This document shows positions 13,968-21,409 of a stretch of DNA of 22,088 nucleotides, one piece after another; the stretch's first letter is position 1, and each line of letters opens with the position of its first letter. Source of the DNA: a virus; IMG/VR virus record IMGVR_UViG_3300018421_000251, positions 1-22,088 of that record; one strand, 5' to 3'. Made by a program: the position numbers and the translations under genes. Below the pieces are notes generated by a model. The model did not search any database. It was not told the origin of the DNA and saw only the letters and a program-made list of their open reading frames with translations.

Positions 13968-14865
13968 TTTTCCTCATTTTTTTTAAATCAGATTTTTGTG
14001 GATTATCGAAATTAACTTTACCTTGTTCTAATGCCTTGTTAACTAAAGCCTGCTTTGTGCCTGAATCTGCTGCTTGAGGCATGCCGAGTTTTCTTTGGAA
14101 TTTTCCTTTTTCTCTTTGCTGTAGGCCGATGAGATTATTTGCGTACATTTCAGCAGCAGCTTCTTTTGTTGGTTCGCTAATTTTACCAGCATTGTGCAAC
14201 ATTTGCAATACTTCATCGCTTATTCTTTCTAAAACATAATTTTTAATTTGTTCTGGTTTTACTGTTAATAAATTGATTTTTGTATCGTTTGTAACAACAT
14301 TTCCAGCAAGAGCGGCAATTGCTAATTGAGTTGCTTTCAATGCTTTTTCGGCCCCTTTTTGTCCGGAGCCAAATGCTGGTGCTGACAGATTATCAATAGT
14401 CATCATAGCTTCTGGATTAGTCATTACGACCTGTGACCATCGATGATGACCATCTAAAATATATTTTCCATCAAAGACTAAAATCGGTATACGACCTTCT
14501 TTCGAACCCATTGTTACTGTATCTTCTAGAGCATATTCTGTACCGCTGAATCTATTGATCATTTGATCTCCAAGTGATTTTTCTAAGTCAATATCAAATT
14601 GAGTCGGAACTAAATTTTTTGCTGCGACAGGTTCGCCACTTGATACAGATATAGCTTCATCAGCGGGGCCACCAGCATCAGATTGTCCAGACAAAGCAAG
14701 TTTTCTAAATTCTTCATCAGATGCAATCTTCTTCAATAAAGCGGTATAATCATGAAGACCTTTATCAGCGCCGGCTATAAAGGCATCTACCTTCTCGTTT
14801 TCTTTTAAAAACTTACGCCAGTTTTCAAATAGTTTTTGTTGTTTACCATAGCTTGAATAACTCAT
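13960..14865 (-). CDS. ParB/sulfiredoxin-fold-like protein with DGHHR motif
   Basis: The protein has 301 residues. Residues 84-160 look like a ParB/Srx-type domain: LVPTQ (85-89) at the start, then IPILVFDGKYILDGHHRW (126-143), where D138-G139-H140-H141-R142 is the hallmark loop of ParB-like nucleotide-binding or nuclease domains. Known relatives bind nucleotide or cut DNA, but the activity here is unknown. The N-terminus KLFENWRKFLKENE (11-24) is an amphipathic helix containing LKE, a possible gp21-type cleavage site. This could make it an internal head protein delivered with DNA. The C-terminal half is helical and basic. It sits directly after the protease and overlaps the next gene by 8 bases. 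Confidence 0.85.
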   Translation of the reverse strand: MSYSSYGKQQKLFENWRKFLKENEKVDAFIAGADKGLHDYTALLKKIASDEEFRKLALSGQSDAGGPADEAISVSSGEPVAAKNLVPTQFDIDLEKSLGDQMINRFSGTEYALEDTVTMGSKEGRIPILVFDGKYILDGHHRWSQVVMTNPEAMMTIDNLSAPAFGSGQKGAEKALKATQLAIAALAGNVVTNDTKINLLTVKPEQIKNYVLERISDEVLQMLHNAGKISEPTKEAAAEMYANNLIGLQQREKGKFQRKLGMPQAADSGTKQALVNKALEQGKVNFDNPQKSDLKKMRKNE

Positions 14866-14869
14866 GATA

Positions 14870-15478
14870 TTAATCCTTTAAAATTTTGTTAAATAAATTA
14901 TCAATTTTATTTTCTTTGTGTTCTCGCATCCTGATTGGATCAGCTTTGTAATTCTTTGGATAAACGAAGGCATTCGGAGTTGATGGTTCAGAAACAATGT
15001 CGAAGCAGATCAATTGAAAATCATTCTCGACAACAGTCTTTCCCATACTCTCACGAACCGAACCAAGGCCTCTTGAAGAAATGCCTAACTTCACTCCGGC
15101 ATTAATTAGTTCTTTCAATGTTCTTCCGGATGGAGTGTCAAGAACTTTAATTTTGCCCATGACATCCTTGCCTTCCCACCAGACATCTGTAACAATATGA
15201 GAGACATTTTTAAGATTCACAACGGAATCATCTGGGTGGTCAAGTTCGCCACAAGCACGATTATCATCAACTACTTTTTTGTAGTTCTTCAATTCACGAC
15301 TTAAAACGTCGTAAGGATAAACTCGACCATTTCCGTTCTGTTTGTCGGCGGTTTGGATACGTCCGGTAAGATACATAGCACCATTAGAGATCTCCCGCTT
15401 CTCTCGTTCAGTCAAGAGATCGGGGCACATCCCGTTGGGGCATAGTTCGTAAAATTCTTGTAAAAGTTGTTTAGACAT
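14870..15478 (-). CDS. 21: Prohead core protease, T4 gp21 type
   Basis: This serine protease cuts scaffold, core and capsid proteins after (L/I)-x-E during head maturation. The 202 residues are close to T4 gp21 (212). The catalytic His is in ELDHP (H81), the Ser is in the strongly conserved LGISSRGLGS block (S134 or S135), and the DIVSEPSTPNA segment (160-170) is the family's C-terminal core motif. The N-terminal region has GRIQTADKQNGNGRVYP (39-55), also typical. Its own C-terminus is basic and helical and may be removed on activation, as in T4. The ribosome binding site GAGG lies about 7 bases upstream. The next gene follows after 4 bases. Confidence 0.95.
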   Translation of the reverse strand: MSKQLLQEFYELCPNGMCPDLLTEREKREISNGAMYLTGRIQTADKQNGNGRVYPYDVLSRELKNYKKVVDDNRACGELDHPDDSVVNLKNVSHIVTDVWWEGKDVMGKIKVLDTPSGRTLKELINAGVKLGISSRGLGSVRESMGKTVVENDFQLICFDIVSEPSTPNAFVYPKNYKADPIRMREHKENKIDNLFNKILKD

Positions 15479-15489
15479 TTTGTATCCTC

Positions 15490-15516
15490 AAAAGAAAAGC
15501 GGGCGCAACCCGCCCG
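15490..15516 (-). terminator. Terminator-like hairpin upstream of the protease gene
   Basis: On the minus strand a 6-bp stem CGGGCG / CGCCCG encloses GGTTG and is followed by CTTTTCTTTT. An alternative register GCGGG / CCCGC uses the same bases. It separates the portal-side genes from the protease and lies between the micro-ORF stop and the protease ribosome binding site. It may be partial, since no obvious strong promoter follows. Confidence 0.65.
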
Positions 15517-15518
15517 AG

Positions 15519-15572
15519 TTAAGATCCGCTGCAACAGCGACGAACTGGTTGTAACATCCATTTCTTATTCAT
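15519..15572 (-). CDS. 17-residue micro-ORF ending at a terminator hairpin
   Basis: The frame reads MNKKWMLQPVRRCCSGS and stops with TAA. It overlaps the preceding gene's stop by 8 bases through the string AAAAATGAATAA and has a perfect AAGGAG 6 bases upstream. A GC-rich hairpin followed by T residues begins 2 bases after its stop and lies before the prohead protease. It could be a small structural or regulatory peptide with an Arg-Arg-Cys-Cys core, or a leader peptide whose translation affects read-through into the protease gene. Both are inference. Chance is possible for such a short frame, but the ribosome binding site and layout argue for translation. Confidence 0.6.
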   Translation of the reverse strand: MNKKWMLQPVRRCCSGS

Positions 15573-15909
15573 TTTTTGCTCCTTGGTTAATCTTAATGCC
15601 ATCATCGTTCACAAGCATACTTAAAAAATATGATGTGCCTGATGCCATCCACCCACAAATTAGAAAGTTTGCGAATGTATAATCAAATGTAAATAGTTCT
15701 GTAAAGCCGTTTAACGTAAATAAAAGGGCTCCAACCCAAAATCCCATACACATAGGGCAGTGCCATACTTTACCCCATCCACGATAAGCGTCCTTAGCAG
15801 GACGAATCTGATCGAAGATTGAGCCATATACAAGTATTTGAGTCAGCCCGTATGCGGCCAGAATAAACCACAACCAACCAACATCAAGTTCTAAAAAATT
15901 TACGTTCAT
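15565..15909 (-). CDS. Small membrane protein with a CPMCMGFW motif (DUF1360-like)
   Basis: The 114-residue protein has three likely membrane segments at about 11-31, 54-69 and 77-99. The motif HCPMCMGFWVG (50-60) opens the second segment. A C-x-x-C-x-G-F-W-x pattern at the mouth of a helix is what I associate with the DUF1360 family of small membrane proteins in phages and Bacillus, whose function is unknown. I cannot verify this by search. GAGGT precedes the ATG by 5 bases. It lies in the head operon between the 205-residue protein and a 17-codon ORF that overlaps its stop. A membrane protein here is odd and may be a passenger gene acting on the host envelope. Confidence 0.85.
   Translation of the reverse strand: MNVNFLELDVGWLWFILAAYGLTQILVYGSIFDQIRPAKDAYRGWGKVWHCPMCMGFWVGALLFTLNGFTELFTFDYTFANFLICGWMASGTSYFLSMLVNDDGIKINQGAKNE
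15579..15584 (-). promoter_or_regulatory. Consensus Shine-Dalgarno AAGGAG of the 17-codon ORF
   Basis: On the minus strand AAGGAG is followed by CAAAAA and then ATG, which is ideal spacing of 6 bases. It lies inside the end of the membrane-protein gene, where no translation start would be needed unless the short downstream ORF is real. Confidence 0.75.
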
Positions 15910-15917
15910 TTTTACCT

Positions 15918-16535
15918 CTAGTAATAATATCCACCATAAGGATAAGCACCAAAGATATAAGGTTCAATAGATCCTTTCTTTGCATCTTGTGGCACCTTGC
16001 CTAATTCGGTTGAATCTTCTTTGTCCGGATGTGTTAGAGAATCATCATACATTTGCTCGTATTCATGAACAGTCTCGAAGTAAGGCCTTTCGCTTTCGAT
16101 CCACTCAGAGATTTGATTGAGAATAAGAGGAAACATTTTATCTTTCATCTCGGGATTCTTCATCTCGAGCAATTGCCCTTCAAGTGATCCGTAAACATTG
16201 CCGCCTTGAATAGTCTCATATGCAATGATGCCTTTGGTTCGCAGGCGCTCCATGAGGCGAGACGATGTTCCATAAACGATATCGGTTGCCAAATCTTTTG
16301 CAAATGTGACAACTTTTTTCTTCTCGACCATTACAACAATATCAATGTCTGGGTGATCGAAGATCATGAGGTCGCCATTGTGTGCTTCTCGAATATTTAA
16401 CTTAAATTTTACTTCGTAAAGATTAGGATCAGGAACTGTGACTTTGATTTTTGGTGGATCTGATATTTCAACATCAACACCTACATCTTCAGGTGGACCT
16501 TCGGGAGCACCTGCAATTGTAACGTTAATTGCCAT
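15918..16535 (-). CDS. Unknown virion-operon protein with a Tyr/Gly-rich C-terminus
   Basis: The protein has 205 residues. The first 45 are Pro/Val/Asp-rich and beta-like (PEGPPEDVGVDVEISDPP). The middle contains IFDHPDIDIVVMV (58-70) and a Gly-containing segment QGGNVYGSLEG (about 108-118). A helical acidic region follows. The end is strikingly aromatic (YIFGAYPYGGYYY, final 13 residues). GAGGTGA just upstream of the ATG is a very strong ribosome binding site. I do not recognise the family. The position between portal and protease suggests a head-assembly or core role. The final aromatic patch may be a docking peptide. Both statements are inference. Confidence 0.82.
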   Translation of the reverse strand: MAINVTIAGAPEGPPEDVGVDVEISDPPKIKVTVPDPNLYEVKFKLNIREAHNGDLMIFDHPDIDIVVMVEKKKVVTFAKDLATDIVYGTSSRLMERLRTKGIIAYETIQGGNVYGSLEGQLLEMKNPEMKDKMFPLILNQISEWIESERPYFETVHEYEQMYDDSLTHPDKEDSTELGKVPQDAKKGSIEPYIFGAYPYGGYYY

Positions 16536-17328
16536 TTTTTATCACCTCATGCACTAAATCTTGAATGTAAAATAGGTCCCTAAGCATTTGTTCGTCTAAC
16601 CTTCTCTTCTTAAAACTTTCAAGTTTATCGACAACTTTTGAGGCATTTTGAGCATAGGCGCCTTCGGTCAAGGTTTGAAGGGAAGATCGAAGACGATGAA
16701 TCTCTTCATTAATAAACGACTTAAGACCCACGCCATTGTCCGAGAACGAAATAATAAAATTCGTTAAAAGCTCTCTCTGTTCTTTGCGAAGAGACTCGGC
16801 ATAGGTATCATTGAACTTATTGACAAAGGTTTTATATGTTAAGTTGTCGATGTGCTTCATCTTGGACTCGACAAGAGTCTCTCTTCTAAACTCGACAACT
16901 CTGTGCTCGATAAGTAATCGCTTCTTTGCTGGTAGTTTCTCTTGCTTGAAGAACATATCGGCTGTCGCCATGTTCTTGTAGTTTCCGATAAAGTTATTCC
17001 AAATTGCGGAATTAAAAGATTCGTTGATTTGCTTGATAAGTTTGGTCTGAGCGTTGAATACGGCTTTACGGTCAAGGCTGTCATAATCTTTTTTGATCTC
17101 GTAAATAACACGGAGAGATTTTGCGTATTCTGACTGCCCTGTTCCTTCAAGAAGTGAATTATAAATATCAAGTTCTTTCTTAAGAATTGTTCCTTTCTTA
17201 AAGTTTTCTTTTATAACCTCGGTAATCTTTGTTTTAAGATCATTATCATTACGAACGATTGCTTTTGTTAATTCTTTTACTAAGCATTCGTAAAGAAAAG
17301 CGGTGTTTCTTTTCTTATTGTGCTTCAT
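16525..17328 (-). CDS. Helical protein in the portal-protease interval, unknown
   Basis: The 267 residues are almost entirely helical and charged, with Lys/Glu/Arg-rich segments and no cysteine or transmembrane stretch. It begins MKHNKKRNTAFLYECLVKELTKA and carries a long Leu/Arg/Glu region near 140-195. In T4 the corresponding interval between genes 20 and 21 holds the small core genes 67 and 68. By position this could be a prohead core or head-assembly factor, but I see no sequence match to gp67 or gp68. The start overlaps the portal by 14 bases and the end overlaps the next gene by 11 bases, so it is embedded in the head operon. Confidence 0.82.
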   Translation of the reverse strand: MKHNKKRNTAFLYECLVKELTKAIVRNDNDLKTKITEVIKENFKKGTILKKELDIYNSLLEGTGQSEYAKSLRVIYEIKKDYDSLDRKAVFNAQTKLIKQINESFNSAIWNNFIGNYKNMATADMFFKQEKLPAKKRLLIEHRVVEFRRETLVESKMKHIDNLTYKTFVNKFNDTYAESLRKEQRELLTNFIISFSDNGVGLKSFINEEIHRLRSSLQTLTEGAYAQNASKVVDKLESFKKRRLDEQMLRDLFYIQDLVHEVIKNGN

Positions 17329-19285
17329 GCTTATCTTCCTTCTTCACTAAACTTTCAAGCAAATGCTTTACATCATTGCTTAGAGTAAATAGTTTCTCTT
17401 CTTCCAAGTTCTCATTTTGTTGGTTTTCTTGGAACATGCCTTTGGCTAACGAGTCAAGGCCGCCATATCCTGACTTGCCGGGAAATGTTGTTCTAGCTGT
17501 TGAGCCACGAACTTCGCCGCCTGTTGCGACATTAGACATCTGTTGTCCTCGTCTTGATTTGCGAGGCTTTTTCTTCATTTCATATCGACCTCGTGGCCTT
17601 GCATCGTCATCACGTTTGGCGGGTGGTTCAGCCAATAACGTCGTCTCTCCTTCATCGCCGGCCGGCTCTGCTGCCGGCTCTGGTGTGTCTTCACCTCCGC
17701 CAAGGTCGCCAAGATCGTCACCACCACCGAGGTCGCCGCCAAGATCATCACCACCGAGATCACCGCCCAAATCGCCAAGGCCGCCTCCGGCATCGCCACC
17801 TGCTGCTGCTTCATCTGGTTGAGCAGCGGCCTCAAGGGCAGCGCCAAACTTACGATCATGGAACATTTCTCTCTGACAGCGAATAAACTCGTCAGCAGAC
17901 ATACCGAACATGTGCTCAGCAATCCAGCGCTTGGAGAAGAATCCTTCCGTTGCGTTTCCGGCAACAGCAAACTTTTTGTCCCAATGTTCAAGTTCTTGAA
18001 GTTCTGCGATCTTTGATGGATTATTGAGGGCCAACTTGAAGGAGAGTAAATCATCCCCACGAAAGCCAAGAGTAAATAAATGGATAATTCCAATTTTTTC
18101 TAGCTCCGCAATAACAACTCGTTGAAGTCTTTGAATAGTTCTGGCAAAACGAATATCTTTCTGAGCAAGGGTAGTCTTGTCCTCGGTTGCTCCTTCTCCC
18201 ATTGACAGATAAGATTGTGGAATTTTTAGTGCGGAAAATAATTTGTCGCGAAGGTATTTTACATCGTCAATCCCGCCATTGTATGAAGATCCGGGCAAGT
18301 TTGAAATGTCCGAAGCAGATCCACCACGAACAGGAATGAAATAATCTTCTTCAATTGAAAGAGGGTTATAACGAAGATCAACACGACCAGTGGTTGGGTC
18401 AACAACTTGGTGACGCTTCATTTGAGTCATGACCTTCTGCATATATTGCTCTACATCTTCTGGTGCAATGTTTCCAACATCAATTTTAAAAAGTCTTCTT
18501 TCTGGTGCTCGAACAATACGGTAAGCCATCATAGCGTCCTCGAGCATTGTAAGTTGTCGCCAAATACGACGAGCAGGCTCGAGCACAGATGTTCCGTATG
18601 GAGCAAACTTATCATTACCGAGAATACGGAAGTGAGCAACCTGCCAGTTCTCGAAGGTCATACCACCAGAGTTCCACTGAAACTGAACGTAGTTTGGGTT
18701 CATTGGGTCTTCGCCTTCAAGCCTTTCAATTTCTTGCGGAGGTAGGCCAATGCAGTTTTGAATACCGGCTTGATCGTCAATATCTAGGTAAAGAAAAAGA
18801 TCTCCGTATTTACACATTGTGCGACACCATCCGAAAAGATTATAATCAATGTTTAGAATTTTGTGGTATAGATTTTGAAGAAGATAAGAGATTTCTTCAT
18901 TAGAACATTTAATATTAAGCATTGGCTGAAGGGCCGAATGCGTAGTCATCTCGTCAGCATAGATATCCAAAGAAGAAGCAATTTCTGGTGTATACTCCAT
19001 CTCATCAAAATCTACATATCTCTCTGCTCGATTACGGTTTGCAAACATAGCAGAATTGAGCTTAGACATTGGAGCATAGCTTTCGACTTTTTTGAACTGC
19101 TTACCAGAAGCAGAGCGAAACTTTCTAGCATACATGTCAAGATGTCTGCGCCTTAATTGTCTACCAGTCTGTGTCCTTCTTGTGGTAATTGGTCCGGAAA
19201 ATAATCGAGTTAGCGATTTAAACAGTTCGCTTTCTTGATTATTTGGGTTATTACCTTTTCTTCTAATTTTATTGCGTGGAGCCAT
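17315..19285 (-). CDS. 20: Portal vertex protein, T4 gp20 type, with Gly/Asp-rich tail
   Basis: The portal forms the dodecameric ring at one capsid vertex, nucleates head assembly and is the docking site for the terminase and neck. Diagnostic T4-family segments are APERRLFKIDVGN (260-272), DYFIPVRGG (314-322) and the stem/crown region around LSMGEGA (360-366). The basic N-terminus (1-55) precedes the wing. At 656 residues it is about 130 longer than T4 gp20. The excess is C-terminal: an Ala-rich segment (482-496), a low-complexity Gly-Asp-Leu repeat (500-532), a basic stretch (557-580, KKKPRKSRRG) and a final charged helix (625-656). A ribosome binding site GAGGA lies 7 bases upstream of the ATG. 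It overlaps the next gene by 14 bases. Confidence 0.96.
   Translation of the reverse strand: MAPRNKIRRKGNNPNNQESELFKSLTRLFSGPITTRRTQTGRQLRRRHLDMYARKFRSASGKQFKKVESYAPMSKLNSAMFANRNRAERYVDFDEMEYTPEIASSLDIYADEMTTHSALQPMLNIKCSNEEISYLLQNLYHKILNIDYNLFGWCRTMCKYGDLFLYLDIDDQAGIQNCIGLPPQEIERLEGEDPMNPNYVQFQWNSGGMTFENWQVAHFRILGNDKFAPYGTSVLEPARRIWRQLTMLEDAMMAYRIVRAPERRLFKIDVGNIAPEDVEQYMQKVMTQMKRHQVVDPTTGRVDLRYNPLSIEEDYFIPVRGGSASDISNLPGSSYNGGIDDVKYLRDKLFSALKIPQSYLSMGEGATEDKTTLAQKDIRFARTIQRLQRVVIAELEKIGIIHLFTLGFRGDDLLSFKLALNNPSKIAELQELEHWDKKFAVAGNATEGFFSKRWIAEHMFGMSADEFIRCQREMFHDRKFGAALEAAAQPDEAAAGGDAGGGLGDLGGDLGGDDLGGDLGGGDDLGDLGGGEDTPEPAAEPAGDEGETTLLAEPPAKRDDDARPRGRYEMKKKPRKSRRGQQMSNVATGGEVRGSTARTTFPGKSGYGGLDSLAKGMFQENQQNENLEEEKLFTLSNDVKHLLESLVKKEDKHEAQ
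17690..17788 (-). repeat. Low-complexity DLGGDLGG-coding repeat in the portal gene
   Basis: Portal residues 500-532 are built almost only from G, D and L in imperfect DLGG/DDLGG units. The plus strand reads as repeated ccgccaagatc / ccaccgaggtc blocks. The same DLGG signature occurs twice in the scaffold protein (residues 171-192). Acidic Gly repeats can bind calcium or act as flexible linkers, but no calcium-binding nonapeptide consensus is clear here. Confidence 0.8.
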
Positions 19286-19289
19286 AATT

Positions 19290-20873
19290 TTATCCTCTAA
19301 AGATCCAAACGAAATCTTTTGCGTTCTTTATTTCTTCTCGATACTTTTCTTCAAATGATTGTGAATGTCCGTCTTGACCTTTAATTGTGGTATTCATCTT
19401 TGTTGAGTTCATATACATGCCATTCATCATGGCCTTCTTGTATGCTACATCTCTTTTATCAATCTCAAGGGCTGTATCTCTAACCCAACAAGCAATCGAT
19501 AGTGACATAACCAGATCATCGTGGTAAGATCGCATCGCCTGTGGTCTCCCATTGTGCCAGATAAAAGTTTTAAATTCGTGAAAAAGTCGAGAAGATCTAA
19601 CAGTAATTAGTCTGTTTCTCATGTACTCTTCCATTTTAGCCACAATAAGTGGTCTTGTCTTCGATGAGTTAGTAAATCCGGGTACGGAATTAGACATGTA
19701 TTCTGCTTTATGTTGTTCTACATATTCGTGCGAACCCTTGACAGAATAATAAAGATTTGGATAATCTTTGTTTATAAGTTTTTCTAAAACTGAGATGCCA
19801 ATGCCGTTGTTCTCGACAACTAACAAGCAGTTCCCATATTCTCGTCCGGCATCATACAAAATATCAGCGTAGTGATCAAGCGATGGTTTACCTTGGTATT
19901 CGGCTGCGACTTCCATTGTGTTTAAATTAATAACATGAAAAACAGAATAGTCTGCTCCGTCTCCTCTCGCAACGTCAGCTACGAGCAGATATTTAGAGCC
20001 TTCTTGGTACTTCTCCCAAATCCAAAAGTTCCTGTCAAATCCAGTGCGATAAACGGGATCTTTTATACATGCGTGGATCCACTCCATATCTTCTGACTGT
20101 AAGACGTTCTCACCAGAAGAATTGAAATTGCACTCTAATTCCTGAGCAATCTGGCGGCGAGACATATTCTTAGTCTCGTTCTTAAACCACGCTTGATCTC
20201 TCTCAGGATGAACACTCCATGGGAGACTGACGGATTTGAAATCATTCTGTCCATCAACGGCATCAACATAGGTTTTGTGAAACCAATTACCAACACCGTT
20301 GGGCGTGCTCAAAGCGATACAACGACCACCAGTTGACAACGTGGGATAAAGAGCAGTCCAAAGTTCTTCAAGACCATCAACGAAAGCGGCCTCGTCGATA
20401 ACAAGGAGTGAGAGTGCCTCCGAACGACCCGCATCACCGGAAGTAGATGAAGCCTTCACTTGCGAGCCGTTGGAGAGTTCAAAGGATGTTCTATTATCGA
20501 TCGAGATGTCTGTAATGCGAATCCAATCTGGTAAATTCTTCATTACATTTTTAACTTTCTTTACGAGGTTTGCTGCTGTGGCAAACTTGGTTGCAAGAAC
20601 CATCACATTTTTGTCTCGATGAAAGTTAATAAGCCAGACAATATAGGCGGCAGTGATTGTTGAAATCCCTAACTGTCTGGCCTTTAGAATAACTGTAAAA
20701 CGAAAATCGTTGAAATCTTGAAGAAGATCGTCTTGGTAAGGATATGTATCAAACTTGATCAATCCTCGTTGAGGATGAGAAATGCGGCAATAAGTATTAA
20801 TAAAGTAAATCGGGTCTTTGCCCGACTTTACAATTTCTTTTACAATCTCTTGCTTGGATAACTCAAATGCCAT
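19290..20873 (-). CDS. 17: Large terminase subunit, T4 gp17 type
   Basis: This is the packaging ATPase and headful nuclease that docks on the portal and pumps DNA into the prohead. The 527 residues include both domains. In the N-terminal ATPase the Walker A-like motif is KARQLGIST (64-72), Walker B with catalytic Glu is LLVIDEAAF (156-164; D160, E161), and the coupling motif is ALSTPNG (187-193). The stretch SLPWSVHPERD (216-226) is typical of T4-like terminases. The RNase H-like nuclease has acidic residues at D300 (VADVARGDGADYS), E354 (VVENNGIG) and D452/D453 (YHDDLVMS). The length is near that of other T4-like large subunits (T4 gp17 is about 610). The start overlaps the previous stop as TAATG. 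The portal follows after 4 bases. Confidence 0.97.
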   Translation of the reverse strand: MAFELSKQEIVKEIVKSGKDPIYFINTYCRISHPQRGLIKFDTYPYQDDLLQDFNDFRFTVILKARQLGISTITAAYIVWLINFHRDKNVMVLATKFATAANLVKKVKNVMKNLPDWIRITDISIDNRTSFELSNGSQVKASSTSGDAGRSEALSLLVIDEAAFVDGLEELWTALYPTLSTGGRCIALSTPNGVGNWFHKTYVDAVDGQNDFKSVSLPWSVHPERDQAWFKNETKNMSRRQIAQELECNFNSSGENVLQSEDMEWIHACIKDPVYRTGFDRNFWIWEKYQEGSKYLLVADVARGDGADYSVFHVINLNTMEVAAEYQGKPSLDHYADILYDAGREYGNCLLVVENNGIGISVLEKLINKDYPNLYYSVKGSHEYVEQHKAEYMSNSVPGFTNSSKTRPLIVAKMEEYMRNRLITVRSSRLFHEFKTFIWHNGRPQAMRSYHDDLVMSLSIACWVRDTALEIDKRDVAYKKAMMNGMYMNSTKMNTTIKGQDGHSQSFEEKYREEIKNAKDFVWIFRG

Positions 20874-21406
20874 TATTTCCTTGTGTCATTATCAGGGCGC
20901 TTTTTTGACGCCTGTTCCAAAAATTTCTTTGTAATATCTCGAACGCTAGGCTCAGATGGTTGTCGAATCCCATCTGCTTTCAAACCGCCAATGTCAAATG
21001 TCTGCGTAGCTTGAACCCAAGAATGAACACGAGAAGTTGACTGAACGAGTACCTTTGGTTCGCCGGCTTTCTTGAGAGTAACACCGTTGCCAGTAATGGC
21101 TTTATATTCTTTTTGGAGAAACTTTTTAACTTCGTTAATTCTTCTTTCGATCTCGGACTCAAAACCACCAGCATACACTTCTTTAAGTTTGATCTCTGAC
21201 TGATAAGTGATAATCATTTGTGGCCCTTGGAAGCGGACAGCAAATCCATCTATAACACGACGATCAATAATTGGGTCGCCCTCTTCTCTTTTGAGGCCAA
21301 CTTTGCGTGCGGTGCCATCATGAGAGTATCTTTCATCATATCCACCGTCATAACCATGGGCGGCTGCTTGGGCAAGTCCTCTAATAATTTCTAATGTTGT
21401 AGCCAT
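20873..21406 (-). CDS. Unknown protein directly upstream of the large terminase
   Basis: The 177-residue protein is not recognised. It starts with an Ala/Gly/Tyr-rich stretch (IIRGLAQAAAHGYDGGYDERY, beginning near residue 7). A mixed alpha/beta core follows (about 36-135), including a helix at 82-102 rich in Glu and Lys, and the tail is basic (SKKRPDNDTRK). GAGGA lies a few bases before the ATG. The stop and the terminase start overlap as TAATG, so expression is probably coupled to packaging. Small terminase genes often sit in this position, but I see no clear helix-turn-helix or coiled-coil oligomerisation segment, so I do not call it TerS. Confidence 0.8.
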   Translation of the reverse strand: MATTLEIIRGLAQAAAHGYDGGYDERYSHDGTARKVGLKREEGDPIIDRRVIDGFAVRFQGPQMIITYQSEIKLKEVYAGGFESEIERRINEVKKFLQKEYKAITGNGVTLKKAGEPKVLVQSTSRVHSWVQATQTFDIGGLKADGIRQPSEPSVRDITKKFLEQASKKRPDNDTRK

Positions 21407-21409
21407 TGT

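Noticed and set aside
17259-17822. Plus-strand open frame of 187 codons rich in Pro, Ser and Arg
   Set aside because: It is the antisense of the portal's Gly/Asp repeat and of the neighbouring coding sequence. The composition follows from the repeat and no ribosome binding site or relative is seen.
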